Made by a program: the position numbers and the translations under genes. Positions 24,912 to 24,990 of a DNA stretch of 24,990 bases are shown here, in pieces. The DNA comes from Eubacterium sp. AF16-48 (GTDB taxonomy: Bacteria; Bacillota; Clostridia; Lachnospirales; Lachnospiraceae). Within the stretch, counting starts at the first letter, position 1. Each line of letters begins with the position of its first letter. Below the pieces are notes generated by a model. That model saw only the letters and a list, made by a program, of their open reading frames with translations. It did not search any database and was not told the origin of the DNA. The stretch lies in the NCBI RefSeq assembly GCF_003479405.1, contig NZ_QUHB01000019.1:1-24990 (forward strand), given 5' to 3'.

Positions 24912-24990
24912 ACATCCGGTGTATACTATAAAAAGATTAAGAAAAACTAATAGTATACACCTCGAAATATTAAAGGAAAGAGGTGTTATA
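24899..24990 (+). promoter_or_regulatory. second candidate promoter with an 11-bp palindrome, before a gene beyond the edge
   Basis: TTGTAT (24899-24904), 17-bp spacer, TATACT (24922-24927). The -10 lies in the left half of the perfect inverted repeat GGTGTATACTA (24918-24928) / TAGTATACACC (24951-24961). AAAGGAAAGAGGTG at 24973-24986 looks like a ribosome binding site, so a start codon is expected just past 24990. Confidence 0.5.

Overview
The window looks like a chromosomal segment of a low-GC Gram-positive anaerobe, most likely a Clostridia member close to Lachnospiraceae. That is inferred from AT-rich codon use, strong GGAGG-type ribosome binding sites, a one-chain PurL of about 1250 residues, the radical SAM/DUF4130 gene pair, a sigma-A with a long acidic N-terminal insert, and lysine/threonine-rich anchored proteins. 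No rRNA, tRNA, transposase, phage gene or CRISPR array is visible.

Layout. 1-417: three 74-bp tandem repeats plus a decaying fourth, then AT-rich DNA. 418-1242: a PD-(D/E)XK nuclease-like protein. 1319-2122 (minus): a zinc-dependent phospholipase C-like protein. 2404-3084: an unrecognised membrane-anchored protein. 3275-5354: a two-gene unit of a putative DNA repair radical SAM protein and its DUF4130 partner. 5499-9254: purL. 9268-9627: a terminator followed by a 67-bp tandem repeat array. 9662-10297: a DUF308 membrane protein ending in 41-bp repeats. 10612-11532 (minus): aldo/keto reductase. 11776-12315: ferritin-like protein. 12403-13992 (minus): CPA1-type cation/proton antiporter with two RCK_C domains. 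14158-14964: Cof-type HAD phosphatase. 15075-15512: small anchored protein. 15655-16935: rpoD. 17146-23195: gltB-gltD. 23423-24655: ugd. 24656-24990: leader region of a gene that starts beyond the window.

Most genes form one- or two-gene units separated by intrinsic terminators, and several sigma-A promoters with 16-17 bp spacers can be read. Two themes are nitrogen/purine supply (PurL uses glutamine; GltBD makes glutamate from glutamine and 2-oxoglutarate) and envelope/ion homeostasis (antiporter, Ugd, DUF308, anchored proteins).

The most interesting signal is the gltB leader (17071-17131). Two adjacent hairpins each have a six-base loop with A at position 1 and G at position 4, the published signature of RNA bound by ANTAR antiterminators. 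The 5' arm of the first hairpin is also the 5' arm of a strong terminator that lies before the gltB ribosome binding site, so gltBD appears to be controlled by antitermination. Other points of note are a perfect 11-bp palindrome over the ugd -10 box, repeated ACTTAAT boxes around the gltB promoter, the hairpin-rich tandem arrays, and a terminator/promoter/palindrome leader at the right edge.
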